Positions 1 through 11,215 of a stretch of 64,000 nucleotides of DNA are shown piece after piece. The stretch lies in the NCBI RefSeq assembly GCF_004210375.1, contig NW_027467782.1, positions 19,323,276-19,387,275 of the forward strand, given 5' to 3'. Each line of letters begins with the position of its first letter. Positions within the stretch are counted from its first letter, which is position 1. The position numbers were made by a program, and so were the translations under genes. Source of the stretch: Tachypleus tridentatus. Taxonomy: Eukaryota; Arthropoda; Merostomata; Xiphosura; Limulidae. The notes under the pieces were generated by a model, which had not been told where the DNA came from, made no database searches, and saw only the letters and a list, made by a program, of their open reading frames with translations.

Positions 1-840
1 AATAATTAGAAAATTATTTTAGAGACTTCTATCAATCAGCTCATGGAACATATCATCCCGATTACCACTAAGGCTGGAATCGAGGTGCGGCCTCCTTTGA
101 ACTTATAGCTTATAGGTACTATCTTGGAATTCAGTGGAGTTAACATTAATAATGTCAGTCTTTCTCGGTCAAATGTTCGAAAAAGGAAATGGAAAATATA
201 GAATCTGAAATTACAAGCATCAGAGAAGACGTGTTAAGTCAAATATTGAGTTTCACTTCGCCACAAATATAGTGAGGAAATTGAAGGAGGAGAAAAAATT
301 ATAGTTGGTGATGAGATGCTTGCAGTCTGTGCCACTACTCCATTCTTAGATCCAATTGATTTACTTCTAGAAATAATCCAAATACCTTCTTCTAAAGGTC
401 ATGAGTAAGTAGTTAGCCTTTACAGTCTTCTTGAATATTATGATATCATAAATAAGGTCATGACAGTTTCATACGACCACACTTTATTTGACACAGGTCA
501 GGACAATGGAACGATCGTCAACCTGATAAGAATTTTGGGAAACCTTTACTGTGGATCGTGTGCCGTCATCACGTTTTCAATGTGATGGAGGCTTTGACAG
601 GGCAAAAGATTAAATGCCCAAGGAGGAAATGTAACAATTTTTTGAAACAAATTTGGCGTGAAATGTGCCATGTTGTAAATAAAATAGAAAATCTTATCGA
701 GTTTCTTTGGCACTTGATTCAAACTGGTTTTCAAATGTTTGAACTAGCACAAAAAAGTTTAAGATTTTGCAACCATGCACTCAGAGTAGACACATTTCAG
801 AGACGAGAATACAAATATTTATGCCATTCTCCTTGTATAC
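1..840 (+). pseudogene. decayed transposase-like gene, CRHH-motif family
   Basis: Three-frame reading gives broken but consistent pieces: a serine-rich 'VSLSRSNVRK' near 150-185, a stretch at about 295-545 (VGDEMLAVCATTPFLDP, then SLLEYYDIINKV and DTGQDNGTIVN), then CRHHVFNVMEALTGQKIKCP in another frame at 558-620, running on to about 810. I recall this order (LLEEW..., D-TTSSNTG, ...LACRHH...) from abundant uncharacterised repeat proteins of invertebrates, probably RNase H-fold DDE/hAT-like transposases. At least three frameshifts or stops make it non-functional. It is cut by the window start, so its 5' end is unknown. Family assignment is from memory and moderate. Confidence 0.45.
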
Positions 841-1300
841 ATTGTACCAACTGTGAAGTAATACACAAATCTATAGCAACAACATAAATTTCGTATTAAA
901 TTATGAATACATATTAACTTCAGGAATAATTTTTATTGAATAAACAAAGAACTGAACCACACATTACATTACACTTGTTTATCCTTTGAAGTTTCAACTA
1001 AATACGAAATCCATATATAACAGTATATTGAAATAAATTAACTAACAAGTTATTTGTCCATATATTTATATTTATTAAGTAACATAAGAGTTTCTTAATG
1101 ATTTTTTCACCATACAAACAACAGTGTTTTGTATTGTTTTAATACTTATTTGATTGATTTTGTTCGCAGTGGACTCTTTATATAACGGAAAACTTTTTAT
1201 TTCGTACGCAGTCAGCTTCATGTTTGTTGTAAAGTAATTCTACATGATTCAAATATTGTCTATAAGTTATTATGAACAAAATAAAATGTTTCATAATTTA

Positions 1301-2126
1301 TCGGGTCATCCCATAAGTAATATCCGAAATTTCAATACAGAAAACGCATCATCATTTCTGTCTGTGTAGAAAGCTTTAATGACTAAAATGTGTGTTAGGA
1401 CGTGTATAAAAATGTTCAGACAAATAAAAGAAACTAATCCAACTCCACTTTTTCAGATCATTAATAAAATAAACCCTTACCATTTCTAGACAGGTTAGTG
1501 ACTGAAGATGAAAAATGGATATATTAGGAAAATGTTAAGACCCGCAGACATCGGTTCAGTGCAGGTAAATTGGTTAAAGCACAGCCCAAAATGGACCTTC
1601 ACCCAAGGAAAGTCTTATTGAGAGGTTAGTGGGATATTGTTGGCGTGATCCACTTTGAGTTGCTGCCACTCAATGTAATGATTACATCAGACTTTTATTG
1701 TCAACAGTTAGAGCGTTTGAATGTTGCACTGAAGGAAAAGAGGCCTACTTTGATAATTCGTAAAGGTGTTGTGTTACACCAGGATAATGCACGGCCCCAT
1801 ACAGTAATGATCATATTTGCAAAGATTGAAGATCCTTATTCTCCAGACCTTGCCCCATCTGATTATAATATGTTCCGAAGTTTGCAGAACTATCTTGATG
1901 GAAAAGAGCTTGGAACACATGAAGATGTCAAAACTACCCTCTCTACATTCTTTTCTTTCAAACCCCACAAATTTTATAGAAGTTGTATTCAGAAGCTTGT
2001 GAATCGTTGGCAGAATGTAATTAATAATAATGGAACAGAAATAATTGATTATAGAACATTAAAAGCGTTTGAAATCATTTCTATTTTTTTAACCTAATAT
2101 GGGACATTACTTAAGGGATGACCTGA
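1301..2126 (+). mobile_element. internally deleted mariner element with TIRs
   Basis: The ends are inverted copies: 'TCGGGTCATCCCATAAGTAA' at 1301 and the complement of '...TTACTTAAGGGATGACCTGA' ending at 2126. TA dinucleotides flank both sides (1299-1300, 2127-2128), the Tc1/mariner target. At 826 bp it is well short of a typical ~1.3 kb mariner. The missing part is the N-terminal DNA-binding half of the transposase. The remnant transposase is described separately. Confidence 0.85.
1500..2097 (+). pseudogene. mariner transposase remnant (DD34D type)
   Basis: Only the C-terminal catalytic half remains. A first piece near 1500 reads VTEDEKWIY and ends in a stop. The main open stretch, 1645-2097, carries HQDNARPHT with the second catalytic Asp at 1783-1785, and PYSPDLAPSDYNMF with the third Asp at 1861-1863. 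Those two Asps are only 25 residues apart instead of the usual 34, so about nine residues are lost between them. This deletion and the missing helix-turn-helix region make the product inactive. Confidence 0.85.
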
Positions 2127-2960
2127 TATTTGTAGGAAACAATCAGACCTACGTTCTAACAAATGAAGGAAATTACTCAGTCAAGTTTGATATAAAGGAT
2201 AAAGATGGAAAGGAGAGGTTTGTTATCTACCAGAAGTTTTGAACATAAAACGAAGATTACTTGTATACATTACATGTTAGTAATTACTCTGGTTACGCAG
2301 GTAATAAAATGTTAATTTTAATCTAATTTATTATTTTATGAGGATTATCTTTAAAATGTCATTTCCAAAATAATTTTGAAATATTTTCATAATCCGAATT
2401 ATTTAAATTTTTTATTTAAAGATATTTTTGTTCAAATGTCATTTACAATTTTCCTTCAGATTTATCATATTACTACCAGATCTTCTTGCTCGAGTATCTT
2501 GAGTCGCGACAGAAGAAGAACCTTAATTTATTTGATAAAAACAAAAGTTCAAATATTAAAAACTACATAGTGAGACTAGATGTGACTTCTTCATCTGGTA
2601 AAATTGGCAGAGAAAGGTTCTTTGTGGTAAATGTACGAAGAGGGATAAAACTGTTATTGTATTACGTTACCAGCTTCTTTATTATAAAACTATAAAAATT
2701 AGCCATATTAGTTTATTAATGAAGCCAATATTACGTGTGAATCATAATGACTGTTAAGTTACTTTACTATTAATAAAGAAATACCTTTACTGATAATTAG
2801 GAAGTGTTCCCACTTATGCAATTATCTATTATCTTTATTGTATATTACTAAACTCTGTATTACTGAAAGTATCCAGACATTAGAAGACTGCTTACTATTC
2901 ACTTTCATGAGACTCCTTGTGTTTTAAGTATTATAGTCGTAAACTGTTCTGTACTTTAGA
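2127..2960. other. intergenic spacer, no supported gene
   Basis: AT-rich sequence between the mariner and Tc1 elements. Short open frames at 2376-2570 and 2486-2695 overlap each other, show no recognisable domain and have no splice context, so I see no gene here. Confidence 0.5.
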
Positions 2961-2962
2961 TA

Positions 2963-4534
2963 CACTGCTGGTCAAAATCTTAAAGCCAATGAACATAAAG
3001 AAAAAATATGCATTTTCCGTTGTTAGACTCAACCACTTATTTGAGTAGAGCTTCGAAAGATGAAAATAAAAAAGGGAAAATAAAAAAAAAAACTTTTTTA
3101 GCATTTAATAGGGAAAATGTGAACACTATGAAATTGGCCTAAATACTAGCTGGTCAAAAGTTTAAGACCATACGAAGCGTTAATCGGTAAACACGTAACG
3201 AAATTTAGTCATTTGTGTTCAAGCATTAGCATTGTCAATATCTCCTACTGACATCTCCTATGTTACATTGGATGAAAACATGGCAAAGGCTAAAAAGTTG
3301 ACAGAGTTTTAACGTGGCAGAATTGTCGAACTGCAAAAACAAGGTCTCTCTCAACGTGCCATCGCTGGTGAGATTGGGCGTAGTAAAACTGTTGTTGCAA
3401 ATTTCTTAAAAACCCTGAGGGATATGGAACGAGAATTTCAAGTGGTCGGCCCAATAAAATTTCGCCGGCGTTGAGCAGGAGCATTCGACGGGTTGTCCGA
3501 CAAGACACCAGCCGATCGCCGAACCAGATTAAGGCCCTCACGGACGCAGAATGCAGCTCAAGAACAATAAGACGGTATCTACGAGAGAAAGACTTTAAAA
3601 CCGTAAACGTCTTTAAAGGCCACACACCTCCGTCCATACCACGAAAGAGCTTGGTTAAACTTTGCTGAGAAGCACTAAACATGGGATGTAGAAAAGTGGA
3701 CGAAGGTTTTGTTCTCTGATGAGAAAAAATATGACCTGGATGGTCCAGATGGCTTCCCACGTTACTGGCACGATAAGGATATCCCACTGGAGACATGTTC
3801 TACACGATATAGTGGAGGAGGTTCCATCATGATCTGGGGTGCTTTCTCCTTCCATGGAACAATGGAGCTTCAGGTTATACAGGGGCGTCAAACAGCAGCT
3901 GGCTACATTGGCATGTTGGAGAGAGCATCCTTATTGACTGAAGGGTTTCGCTTGTGTGGAAATGATTGGATCTATCAGTAGGACAATGCTTCAATCCACA
4001 ATGCTCACAGGACAAAGGACTTTTTCATGGTGAATAACGTGATTGTTTTGGACCATCCAGCGTGTTCGCTCGAACTGAAGCCCATTAAAAATGCTTCGGT
4101 GTGGATGGGAAGGGAAGTCTATAGAAATGGACGTCAATTCCAAACAGTGCATGATCTTCGTGAAGCTATTTTTACCACTTGGAATAACATTCCAGTCAGC
4201 CTTCTGTAAACGCTTATATCGACCATGGCAAAACGAATGTTTGAAGTTATTCGCAATGACGGCCGCGCAACTCACTACTGATACCTCTTGTTGGGCATTT
4301 CCTACCCTGTTTAGGACTTCTTTTTGGTATGGTCTTAAACTTTTGACCAGCTAGTATTTAAGCTAATTTCATAGTGTTCTTATTTTCCTATTAAATGCTA
4401 AAAACAGCTGTTTTTATTTTCCTTTTCTTATTTTCTTTTTTCGAAGCTATACTCAGATAAGAGATTGAGTCTAACAATGCAAAATGCATATTTTATTTCC
4501 ATGTTCATTGGCCTTAAGATTTTGGCCAGCAGTG
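2963..4534 (+). mobile_element. full-length Tc1-type transposon with IR/DR ends
   Basis: Long inverted repeats of about 210 bp bound the element: 2963-3172 and 4327-4534. The outer ends read CACTGCTGGTCAAAATCTTA and its complement, flanked by TA on both sides (2961-2962, 4535-4536). Inside each repeat lies a second, similar motif in the same orientation (GCTGGTCAAAAGTTTAAGAC type, at about 3149-3168 and 4332-4351). This is the inverted-repeat/direct-repeat layout known from Sleeping Beauty-like Tc1 elements. The 1572-bp length is normal for the family. The transposase inside is broken. Confidence 0.9.
3280..4281 (+). pseudogene. Tc1-family transposase, inactivated
   Basis: The frame opens at ATG 3280 (MAKAKKLTEF) but meets a stop at 3310. 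It continues through a helix-turn-helix (LSQRAIAGEIGRSKTVV), then shifts frame near 3430 (SGRPNKISPALSRSIRRVV...) and back near 3650. The catalytic domain follows: FSDEK with Asp at 3718, [10 protein letters not shown], and DNASIHNAH with Asp at 3982, immediately after an in-frame TAG at 3979. The third acidic residue expected 34 residues later is Lys (AAA at 4087) in LKPIKN where the family has NPIEN. The product ends ...RATHY and a stop at 4279-4281. Stops, shifts and loss of the catalytic Glu make it dead. Confidence 0.9.
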
Positions 4535-4536
4535 TA

Positions 4537-5216
4537 TCACTCTCTGAAAATGTTTGTATCTTATGTGTTACTGTTTTTAAGTGTGTGATACCATATGTAT
4601 TGCTATCTATATTTCTTTTGTACTTGGGTTATTACTGTTTTCAATTTCCTTGCACATTAAATATTACTGTTGAAACTTTCTTGTACCTTATTCGTAACTC
4701 TTCTAAGTGAAGAGAAAATCAAGGTAAGTGACGAGAAAGTAACGTTTAGTCAGTAAAGCGTTACAAAAGGTGAAGTCAGGTGGCTTGTGAATAATTCTAA
4801 TCACTCAACGGACGATATTTAAAGTGAGTTTCAAGGTTTAACAGGGATAAGGAGAATAATTTATATCATCTAAGGGTGTTATAAAGTGATTGAACCAATC
4901 TCTATGGACTTCGATGAAAAGGAGACTGTTCTTTACAGTTCAGAATACAACTGTCGTAACTCACGGTGTAACATTAATGAAATATTCTGACATAATTAGA
5001 GAAAACAATTGGATTTTAAAATCAATAAGTCAGTTTATGTGGATTTTTGACAAAAAATAATTATTTTGAGATTTAGATACGACTGTGACATACTCTGGGG
5101 TAAATAATCTTTTAATACAGTGAAGCCTGTTTAAGGCGGAATCGCACGGGAGCGAGTAAAATTTCCGGCTCAGACAAAGTGAAGTTGCATTTCCTTAATT
5201 ATATATAATTTTCGAG
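4537..5216. other. intergenic spacer with a possible pogo-like terminus
   Basis: No coding signal. At about 5120 the sequence CAGTGAAGCCTGTTTAAGGC resembles the CAGT-starting ends of pogo/Tigger elements and sits just before the 72-bp tandem array. I found no partner end, so this stays tentative. Confidence 0.3.
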
Positions 5217-5945
5217 CGAAGCAATAAGAAATTGCTTGACTGAGGGAAGTAAGACATTTGTGAATAAAGTTCTTACACTGTTTATATTTGTTAGAATAAG
5301 AACTTGCTTGACTGAGGGTAAGTAAGACATTTGTGAATAAAGTACTCTTACACTGTGGGATTATATTTGTTAGCAATAAGAACTTGCTTGACTGAGGGGA
5401 AGTAAGACATTTGTGAATAAAGTTCTTACACTGTTTATATTTGTTAGAATAAGAAATTGCTTGACTGAGGGGAAGTAAGACATTTGTGAATAAAGTTCTT
5501 ACACTGTTTATATTTGTTAGAATAAGAACTTGCTTGACTGAGGGGAAGTAAGACATTTGTGAATAAAGTTCTTACACTGTTTATATTTGTTAGAATAAGA
5601 ACTTGCTTGACTGAGGGAAGTAAGACATTTGTGAATAAAGTTCTTACACTGTTTATATTTGTTAGAATAAGAACTTGCTTGACTGAGGGAAGTAAGACAT
5701 TTGTGAATAAAGTTCTTATACTGTTTATATTTGTTAGAATAAGAACTTGCTTGACTGAGGGAAGTAAGACATTTGTGAATAAAGTTCTTACACTGTTTAT
5801 ATTTGTTAGAATAAGAACTTGCTTGACTGAGGGAAGTAAGACATTTGTGAATAAAGTTCTTATACTGTTTATATTTGTTAGAATAAGAACTTGCTTGACT
5901 GAGGGAAGTAAGACATTTGTGAATAAACTTATTACACTGTTTATG
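5217..5945. repeat. 72-bp minisatellite, 10 units
   Basis: Ten head-to-tail units, each with GCTTGACTGAGGGAAGTAAG followed by ACATTTGTGAATAAAGTTCT and TACACTGTTTATATTTGTTA. The GCTTGAC starts fall at 5234, 5306, 5386, 5459, 5532, 5605, 5677, 5749, 5821 and 5893. Spacing is mostly 72-73 bp with one 80-bp unit. Units from 5605 onward are nearly identical, indicating recent expansion. Because 72 is a multiple of three, long open frames appear on both strands (5559-5963 plus, 5444-6013 minus). These are repeat artefacts. Confidence 0.95.
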
Positions 5946-7600
5946 CTATATTTATTGGAATAAAACAAAAATAGACATTCAAAATATACACAAGTACACA
6001 AAATCTTAATCAAATGTATTTGAAGAAAGTGTCCAATTTCAAATGTTTCGTTTTTTTAATGGGCTTTCTCATGCGGTTAAAGAGAACTGTAATTTTACTG
6101 CCTTTTCATGAAGTTCATTTTCCACTTCATTTTTGCTTATAATTTGATAGCGTTAATATAACCTAACACTTGCGATGAAGTTGCAATTTCAATTTCCTCA
6201 CTATCTTTTCCATTTCGTTCATCTTCTGAATCTCTCACACTGTTACCATCTTCGATTCTATTATAGATTTTAAATCAATTTCACCAGTTTTTCTTAAACA
6301 TTCGTGTCAACATTCATAAAACTTTCCGCATTTCCAGAGTCATCTTCATCAATCTTCTCAATCAGAGTTTGGATTACACTAAAATCATCCACGCTTTATT
6401 ATTCGCTTTCCATTCCACAGGAAGTTGATTCTTCCTTAAATTTTGAAACAGCACGGATTTTTACTTTTACCTATTGCCCATGGTTTCTCTAGTTTTCCGT
6501 CAGCAAATGCGACCATAAGTAAAGTCAATCGTTGTTTCGAATAGTGACCTCCGGATTAATGACGGCAGAAATAGAACAGAATATATTTAACCAATACTGT
6601 TAACAAAATGTCCAAGAATTTATTAATGTAAAAAAGACGAAAAGCTACTGATGAAGAAAACAAGAACTCTGCTTTATACCTGAGAGTTATTCCATACATG
6701 ATAAGTCCCATAATTTCACAAAATATTAACTGCTAAATAAAGATTAAACTCTGTTGGTATTAACCGGACTTCCATACTGGTTATATTCTATTCGAATTTA
6801 CAGTGGAGCACCACTTTTTCTTCTAAGTTATGTAGAGGTCCAATTATAATTACTATTTTACATTCCAGCAGTTCAATTTAAATAGTGCACAACGAAATAC
6901 TGTTGACTTGCAGAAATTTTAACACCTTATATTCTACACAACCAAATCCTTGTGAAGATGAGTAGCTATGTATTGTTTACGTAGAATTTTACCACTGCTG
7001 CTGACTATAGTGACGAGCCAGTTTCCAGACATTGAGGATAAACCTGATATTAACTCTATAAAAGTATTTATTTTCCACAAAGCACATGCATAAATTATCA
7101 TAGAAACATTGATCTTAGTAACTGGTAAACGTTCTTTTCCTTGTATCAAGAAGACAAAGTACCAAAGTAAGATTATATTGACGCAGATTTCATAATTACA
7201 ACAATTCGCGAACAAAATAATTTACTTAAATCTCGTAAGTCCTATTTTATTGGCAAAAAAAAATGTATAGGTATATGTTAAAAGTGGGCAGGTGCTTTAA
7301 ATTGTTCTCGGTGAAAATTTTATCCTGCAGTTTGTAGTGCAATCTGTAATCCACATAAATACAATTGGAAGAATATATGTGTATCTGTGTGTGAAGGTAT
7401 TTAGAAACAAATAAAGCGGAAACATTTAGTCATTCTTTAAATTTCAAAAGAAATGTATTTATATGAAATGAAAATATTAGTAAATAGTTACACTGACAAA
7501 TGTTTTATGAAAAAGGTTTTGTCATGCGAATATTTGAAATTAGCAACGAACAGATAGAAGTAAATACCTTTTCCGTTTTACATATAGACACATGCATTTG
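5946..7600. other. intergenic; weak acidic coding trace on minus strand
   Basis: Mostly AT-rich with no supported gene. The minus strand at roughly 6100-6500 reads as a serine- and acid-rich fragment (for example DEDDSGNAESFMNV) broken by many stops, which could be the tail of a decayed pogo/Tigger transposase. The open frame at 6934-7215 has no recognisable features. Confidence 0.3.
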
Positions 7601-7606
7601 TTTATT

Positions 7607-7725
7607 TTGTTGTTAAGTCGCGAAAGCTAAATAATGGGCTATCTACGCTGTGCCCATTACGAGCATCGAAGCCTTGTTTCTACCGTTATAAGTCCACTGA
7701 GTTACTGCTATGCCATTAGTTGGCG
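7607..7725 (-). repeat. SINE-B copy (tRNA-like), diverged
   Basis: Minus-strand copy of the second tRNA-like SINE family, recognised by the ATGGGCTATCT and GTTATAAGTCCACTGAGTTA segments that match clearer copies such as the one at 39326-39445. Confidence 0.6.
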
Positions 7726-8345
7726 CACTAAAACTGTTCCACGAGTTTTGTTTTTTCTTATGTGCTCTCTAAATATAACGTAATCCAAATTAACAGTCTC
7801 CTTGTATAATAATTATCAGAACACAAATCTTTCTTACCGTTGACAAAATGACAAAATCTGTGGTTTCGATTATTCGCAGTGGACAAAGAATGAAGAAAAT
7901 ACAGTCCATCGAACTGTTCGACGATAAAACAATCAAAGAACTGGATTCTTATAATGTATTCAAAGTTGTTCCTTCTAGTGGCTCAGCAATAAGTTAACAG
8001 CTTATAACACTAAATTCCGATGTTCGAGCTCAGCGATGGAAAACACAAATAGCCTACCATACAGATCTGTAGTTAATAACAAACAAATTAACTACCTTGT
8101 ATGAGTTTAAATACAACAAACTACTTCTGTAACACATTACATTAACGTATTTCGTATACACCGTAGAAATGTTAAAATTTCATATTTCGTACATATATTA
8201 ATTTTCAAATTTTTAGCTTTTGTTGGTTTTTCGTAACATAGAAATATAAGAATCGTCATTCAACCTTAAATCATGAAATAAGAACCAAAAATAGATGTAT
8301 TGTTTATATTGAGATCGATTCTGTTTGGTTGCTAATCGTATAAAG
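7726..8345. other. intergenic, nothing recognised
   Basis: AT-rich DNA. A few short coding-like runs on the plus strand near 7850-7990 (FDDKTIKELDSYNVF) have no splice or family support. Confidence 0.4.
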
Positions 8346-8360
8346 GTGTCAGTACAGGCA

Positions 8361-8643
8361 GCCTGGCATGGCCTAGCGTGTTAAGGCGTGCGCTTCGTAA
8401 TCTGAGGGTCGCGAGTTCGCACCCGAGTCGCGCCAAACATGCTCGCCCTCCCAGCCGTGGGGGCGTTATAATGTTACGGTCAATCCCACTATTCTTTGGT
8501 AAAAGAGTAGCCCAAGAGTTGGCGGTGGGTAGTGATGACTAGCTGCCTTCCCTCTAGTCTTACACTGCTAAATTAGGGACGGCTAGCACAGATAGCCCTC
8601 GAGTAGCTTTGTGCGAAATTCCAAAACAAACAAACAAACAAAC
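8361..8643 (+). repeat. SINE-A, full-length copy with TSD
   Basis: Complete copy: a tRNA-like head with pol III box-A-like and box-B-like (AGTTCGCACCC) elements, the family body, and an (AAAC)n tail. The 12-bp flanks GTGTCAGTACAG (8346-8357) and GTGTCAGTCCAG (8644-8655) are a target-site duplication with one mismatch. It makes no protein; such elements are copied by LINE machinery. Confidence 0.92.
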
Positions 8644-8765
8644 GTGTCAGTCCAGAGCCAAAATGTCACCAACTTTTGGCCTTGGGCAGAAGATTTAAGT
8701 CTAGTGTTGTTTGTCTGAATCAAGTACCCCAGGCTATTTCTAGTTACAGAATTCTTTACAAAATA

Positions 8766-9012
8766 TCATACTCGACTTGTAATCTGAGGGTCGCGGGTTC
8801 GAATTTCCGTCACACCAAACATGCTCGCCCTTTCAGCCATGGGGGCGTTATAATGTTACGGTCAATCCCACTATTTGTTGGTAAAGGAGTAGCCCAAGAG
8901 TTGGCGGTAGGGTGGTGATGATTAGCTGCCTTCCCTCTATTCTTACACTGCTAAATTAGGGACGGCTAGCGCAGATAACCCTCGTGTAGCTTTGCGCGAA
9001 ATTCAAACCAAA
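8766..9012 (+). repeat. SINE-A, 5'-truncated copy
   Basis: Begins inside the tRNA-like head (ACTCGACTTGTAATCTGAGG) and then follows the family body to TTTGCGCGAAATTCAAACC. It lacks the first ~40 bases and the long (AAAC)n tail. It lies 120 bp downstream of the preceding SINE-A in the same orientation. Confidence 0.9.
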
Positions 9013-9845
9013 ATATCGTAATATACGGACGATCATAGGATGTTAATTATTGTTAGTAGCTTCATATTTTTCTTAAACACAAAACTACACAGTATTTTGT
9101 TATATCTGTGTTCTTTGCAGTACAGTTTGGAAAGTTTTGTTTGCAAAAGGAAGCATGCATAACCCTCTCTAACATGCTTATCCTTTAAATTGTTTATGCC
9201 AGCTGATATGAAATTGAAATGCAGAATTAATGTTTTGAAAAGTTTTTCTAGCAATTGTGTTCTTCAGGATATACTTTAATTTTACACACACACACACAAA
9301 TCATTATTTGTTTAAGTTTACGCATTAAAATGTATTATATACCAGATTGTTTTCATATACCTGTTGAGATGTTTCTTTTATCATATTTATTTTCAGAAGT
9401 TCTAGATCTGGCTAATAAATAGTAAGTTTGAACACAGTGATAAGTTAATGAAAATACATTGCTTTGTACTAATGAAGGATAAGCCTTTTTTTCTGAGTTT
9501 ATTACATTGATATAACAGGCAGAATATTTAATTTCCAGTTTCTGTTTCTAATTAGAGAAAAGAGTTAGTTTAAACCTAACATGTTTTGTTACCATAGTTA
9601 TACGGTCTCAATAACTGTCCTTAACGTTTAATACAATGGATGTCAACATCAATAACAAATTATGAATCGAAGTAGAGATGAGTTGTATGTGTCAACCACA
9701 CAATAATTGTGTGGTATCTACCATTACTGTGTCTCAACTTTTGTAAAGAAGGTTTATACTCCTCCATTCCTCAATGCTTTCAGTTGTAAGCTAGTATCTG
9801 ACAATTTAATTCATTAAAGTTTTAAAATCAACACAGCTTCTATTT
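9013..9845. other. intergenic, nothing recognised
   Basis: AT-rich with a short (AC)n run near 9283-9298. The open frame at 9033-9254 has no family features. Confidence 0.4.
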
Positions 9846-9955
9846 GTAGGTAAGCATACACTATGGGCTATTTGTGTTCTGCTCACCACCAGTGTAGAAA
9901 GCCAGTTTCTAGCGTTGCTAGTCCACAGACATACTGCTGTGCCACTTGGGATGCA
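9846..9955 (-). repeat. SINE-B copy (tRNA-like)
   Basis: The complement reads as the family head and body; visible landmarks are ACACTATGGGCTATTTGTGT and CACAGACATACTGCTGTGCC. Confidence 0.75.
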
Positions 9956-10054
9956 CCAAAACTTTAGAAAACTGAAAAAAACAACAACCAATTTTCATGT
10001 TCTTGGAAGACAGTTTACTTTTGTTATGTATCTGTCTCACCTGTGATTGTTTGT

Positions 10055-10130
10055 TGTTAAACATAAAGTTACAGCAAGGGGCGCATGTGGTCTGCCCACC
10101 GTGAATATTGAAATCCAATTTTTAACGTTG
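10055..10130 (-). repeat. SINE-B fragment
   Basis: Short fragment with CTGCCCACCGTGAATATTGA and AACGTTGTAAG, the complement of the family's T-loop and anticodon-arm region. Confidence 0.5.
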
Positions 10131-10139
10131 TAAGACCTT

Positions 10140-10485
10140 ACACTTACCCTGAACAATCGGACGTGTCCCACTTTGAGTGATTTAATTTGTTTTATAGAGA
10201 TATATTTTACTGTAGTTATTTGTTACAGCTTCCACACCCAGTAAAACACAAAAAAAATCCGTAAAATTGAATAACATATGTTTGATTTTCTTTGTTAGGA
10301 CTAATCAATTTAATCTTATGGTTTGATTATAATATATTGTAATATTTAAAGTATTTATCCAAGTCTCTGTTTGTCTCCCTTTATTTATCAAACACATTTT
10401 AAGACATGAAACGTTCGGCCAGAAGTTTTTCTTGTAATCGAAACCTCACCTTTTTTACTGGAAATGTTTATTTGTTATTGACGCC
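10140..10485. other. intergenic, nothing recognised
   Basis: AT-rich spacer between SINE fragments without coding or RNA signal. Confidence 0.4.
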
Positions 10486-10703
10486 TGACATGATCTATTA
10501 GAGCGCTTTGCTCGTAATTGGCAGATCACTGGATTTACACCCGTCGTCAAACATGTTTACCAATCTCTTTTAACGTGGGATAAGAGCAATCAACGAAATG
10601 GCGGTTGATGAATGTTGACCGGTCGCCTTCCCTTTAGTCTATCACTTCAAAATTAGGGACGATTAAAGGAGACATCTTTGCAAGAAATTCAGTAAACAAA
10701 CAA
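10486..10703 (+). repeat. SINE-A, old diverged copy
   Basis: Alignable to the family through CGTCAAACATG, GTCGCCTTCCCTTTAGTCTA and AAAATTAGGGACG, with many substitutions and small gaps. It ends in AAACAAACAAC. Confidence 0.7.
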
Positions 10704-10910
10704 CCTGTTAATAACTCATGATGTATTCATGGTAAAAAATTTGAAAGTTTCTAGTTATACTTTGCTTTGTATGGTAAGTTTACAGCAAGAAATAACAAAT
10801 GATTCATTGGTAAAAGATTATTTCGGAATCAATAAGCAGAAGTTTAATATTATTTTAACATAACCACTTCGAAGTCGATAAAACGCTAACATCTATTGGT
10901 TATTGTTTAA

Positions 10911-11215
10911 ATTAGAGTCAATGTGACTGTTATGAGACTATTATGAGCATCAGTGCTGCTAGTGTGGATTATATTACGTCAGTATAACTGGTATGAGACA
11001 ATTTGGGTGTCAGAATGACAACTGAGATATTATAGATGCCAATGTAACTGATATGTTTGGTGTCAGTGTGACTAAAACTGTCATGTTCGTTAGTGTGACT
11101 GGTTTGACTCTTTTTGTGGCTGTTAATGGCTAGTGCAAGACTGTTATGAATGTTAATACCACTGAGACTGTTATAGATGTCATTGCGACTGGTTTGAGGC
11201 GTTTATAAAGGTTAT
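10911..11215. repeat. degenerate minisatellite
   Basis: A loose tandem repetition of the theme GTCA(A/G)TGTGACTG(T/G)TATGA, with units of about 30-40 bp and strong divergence between copies (for example AATGTGACTGTTATGAGACT, then CAGTGTGACTAAAACTGTCA). No consensus spacing is strict. It looks like an old decayed array. Confidence 0.5.

Noticed and set aside
5444..6013. Long open frames on both strands in the 72-bp array
   Set aside because: They exist only because the unit length is a multiple of three; no start context, splice signal or family supports a protein.
8361..8440. tRNA gene at the SINE-A head (anticodon loop reads like CGT)
   Set aside because: The head is followed by the SINE body and tail, its anticodon stem is poorly paired, and it recurs many times; it is a SINE promoter, not a tRNA gene.
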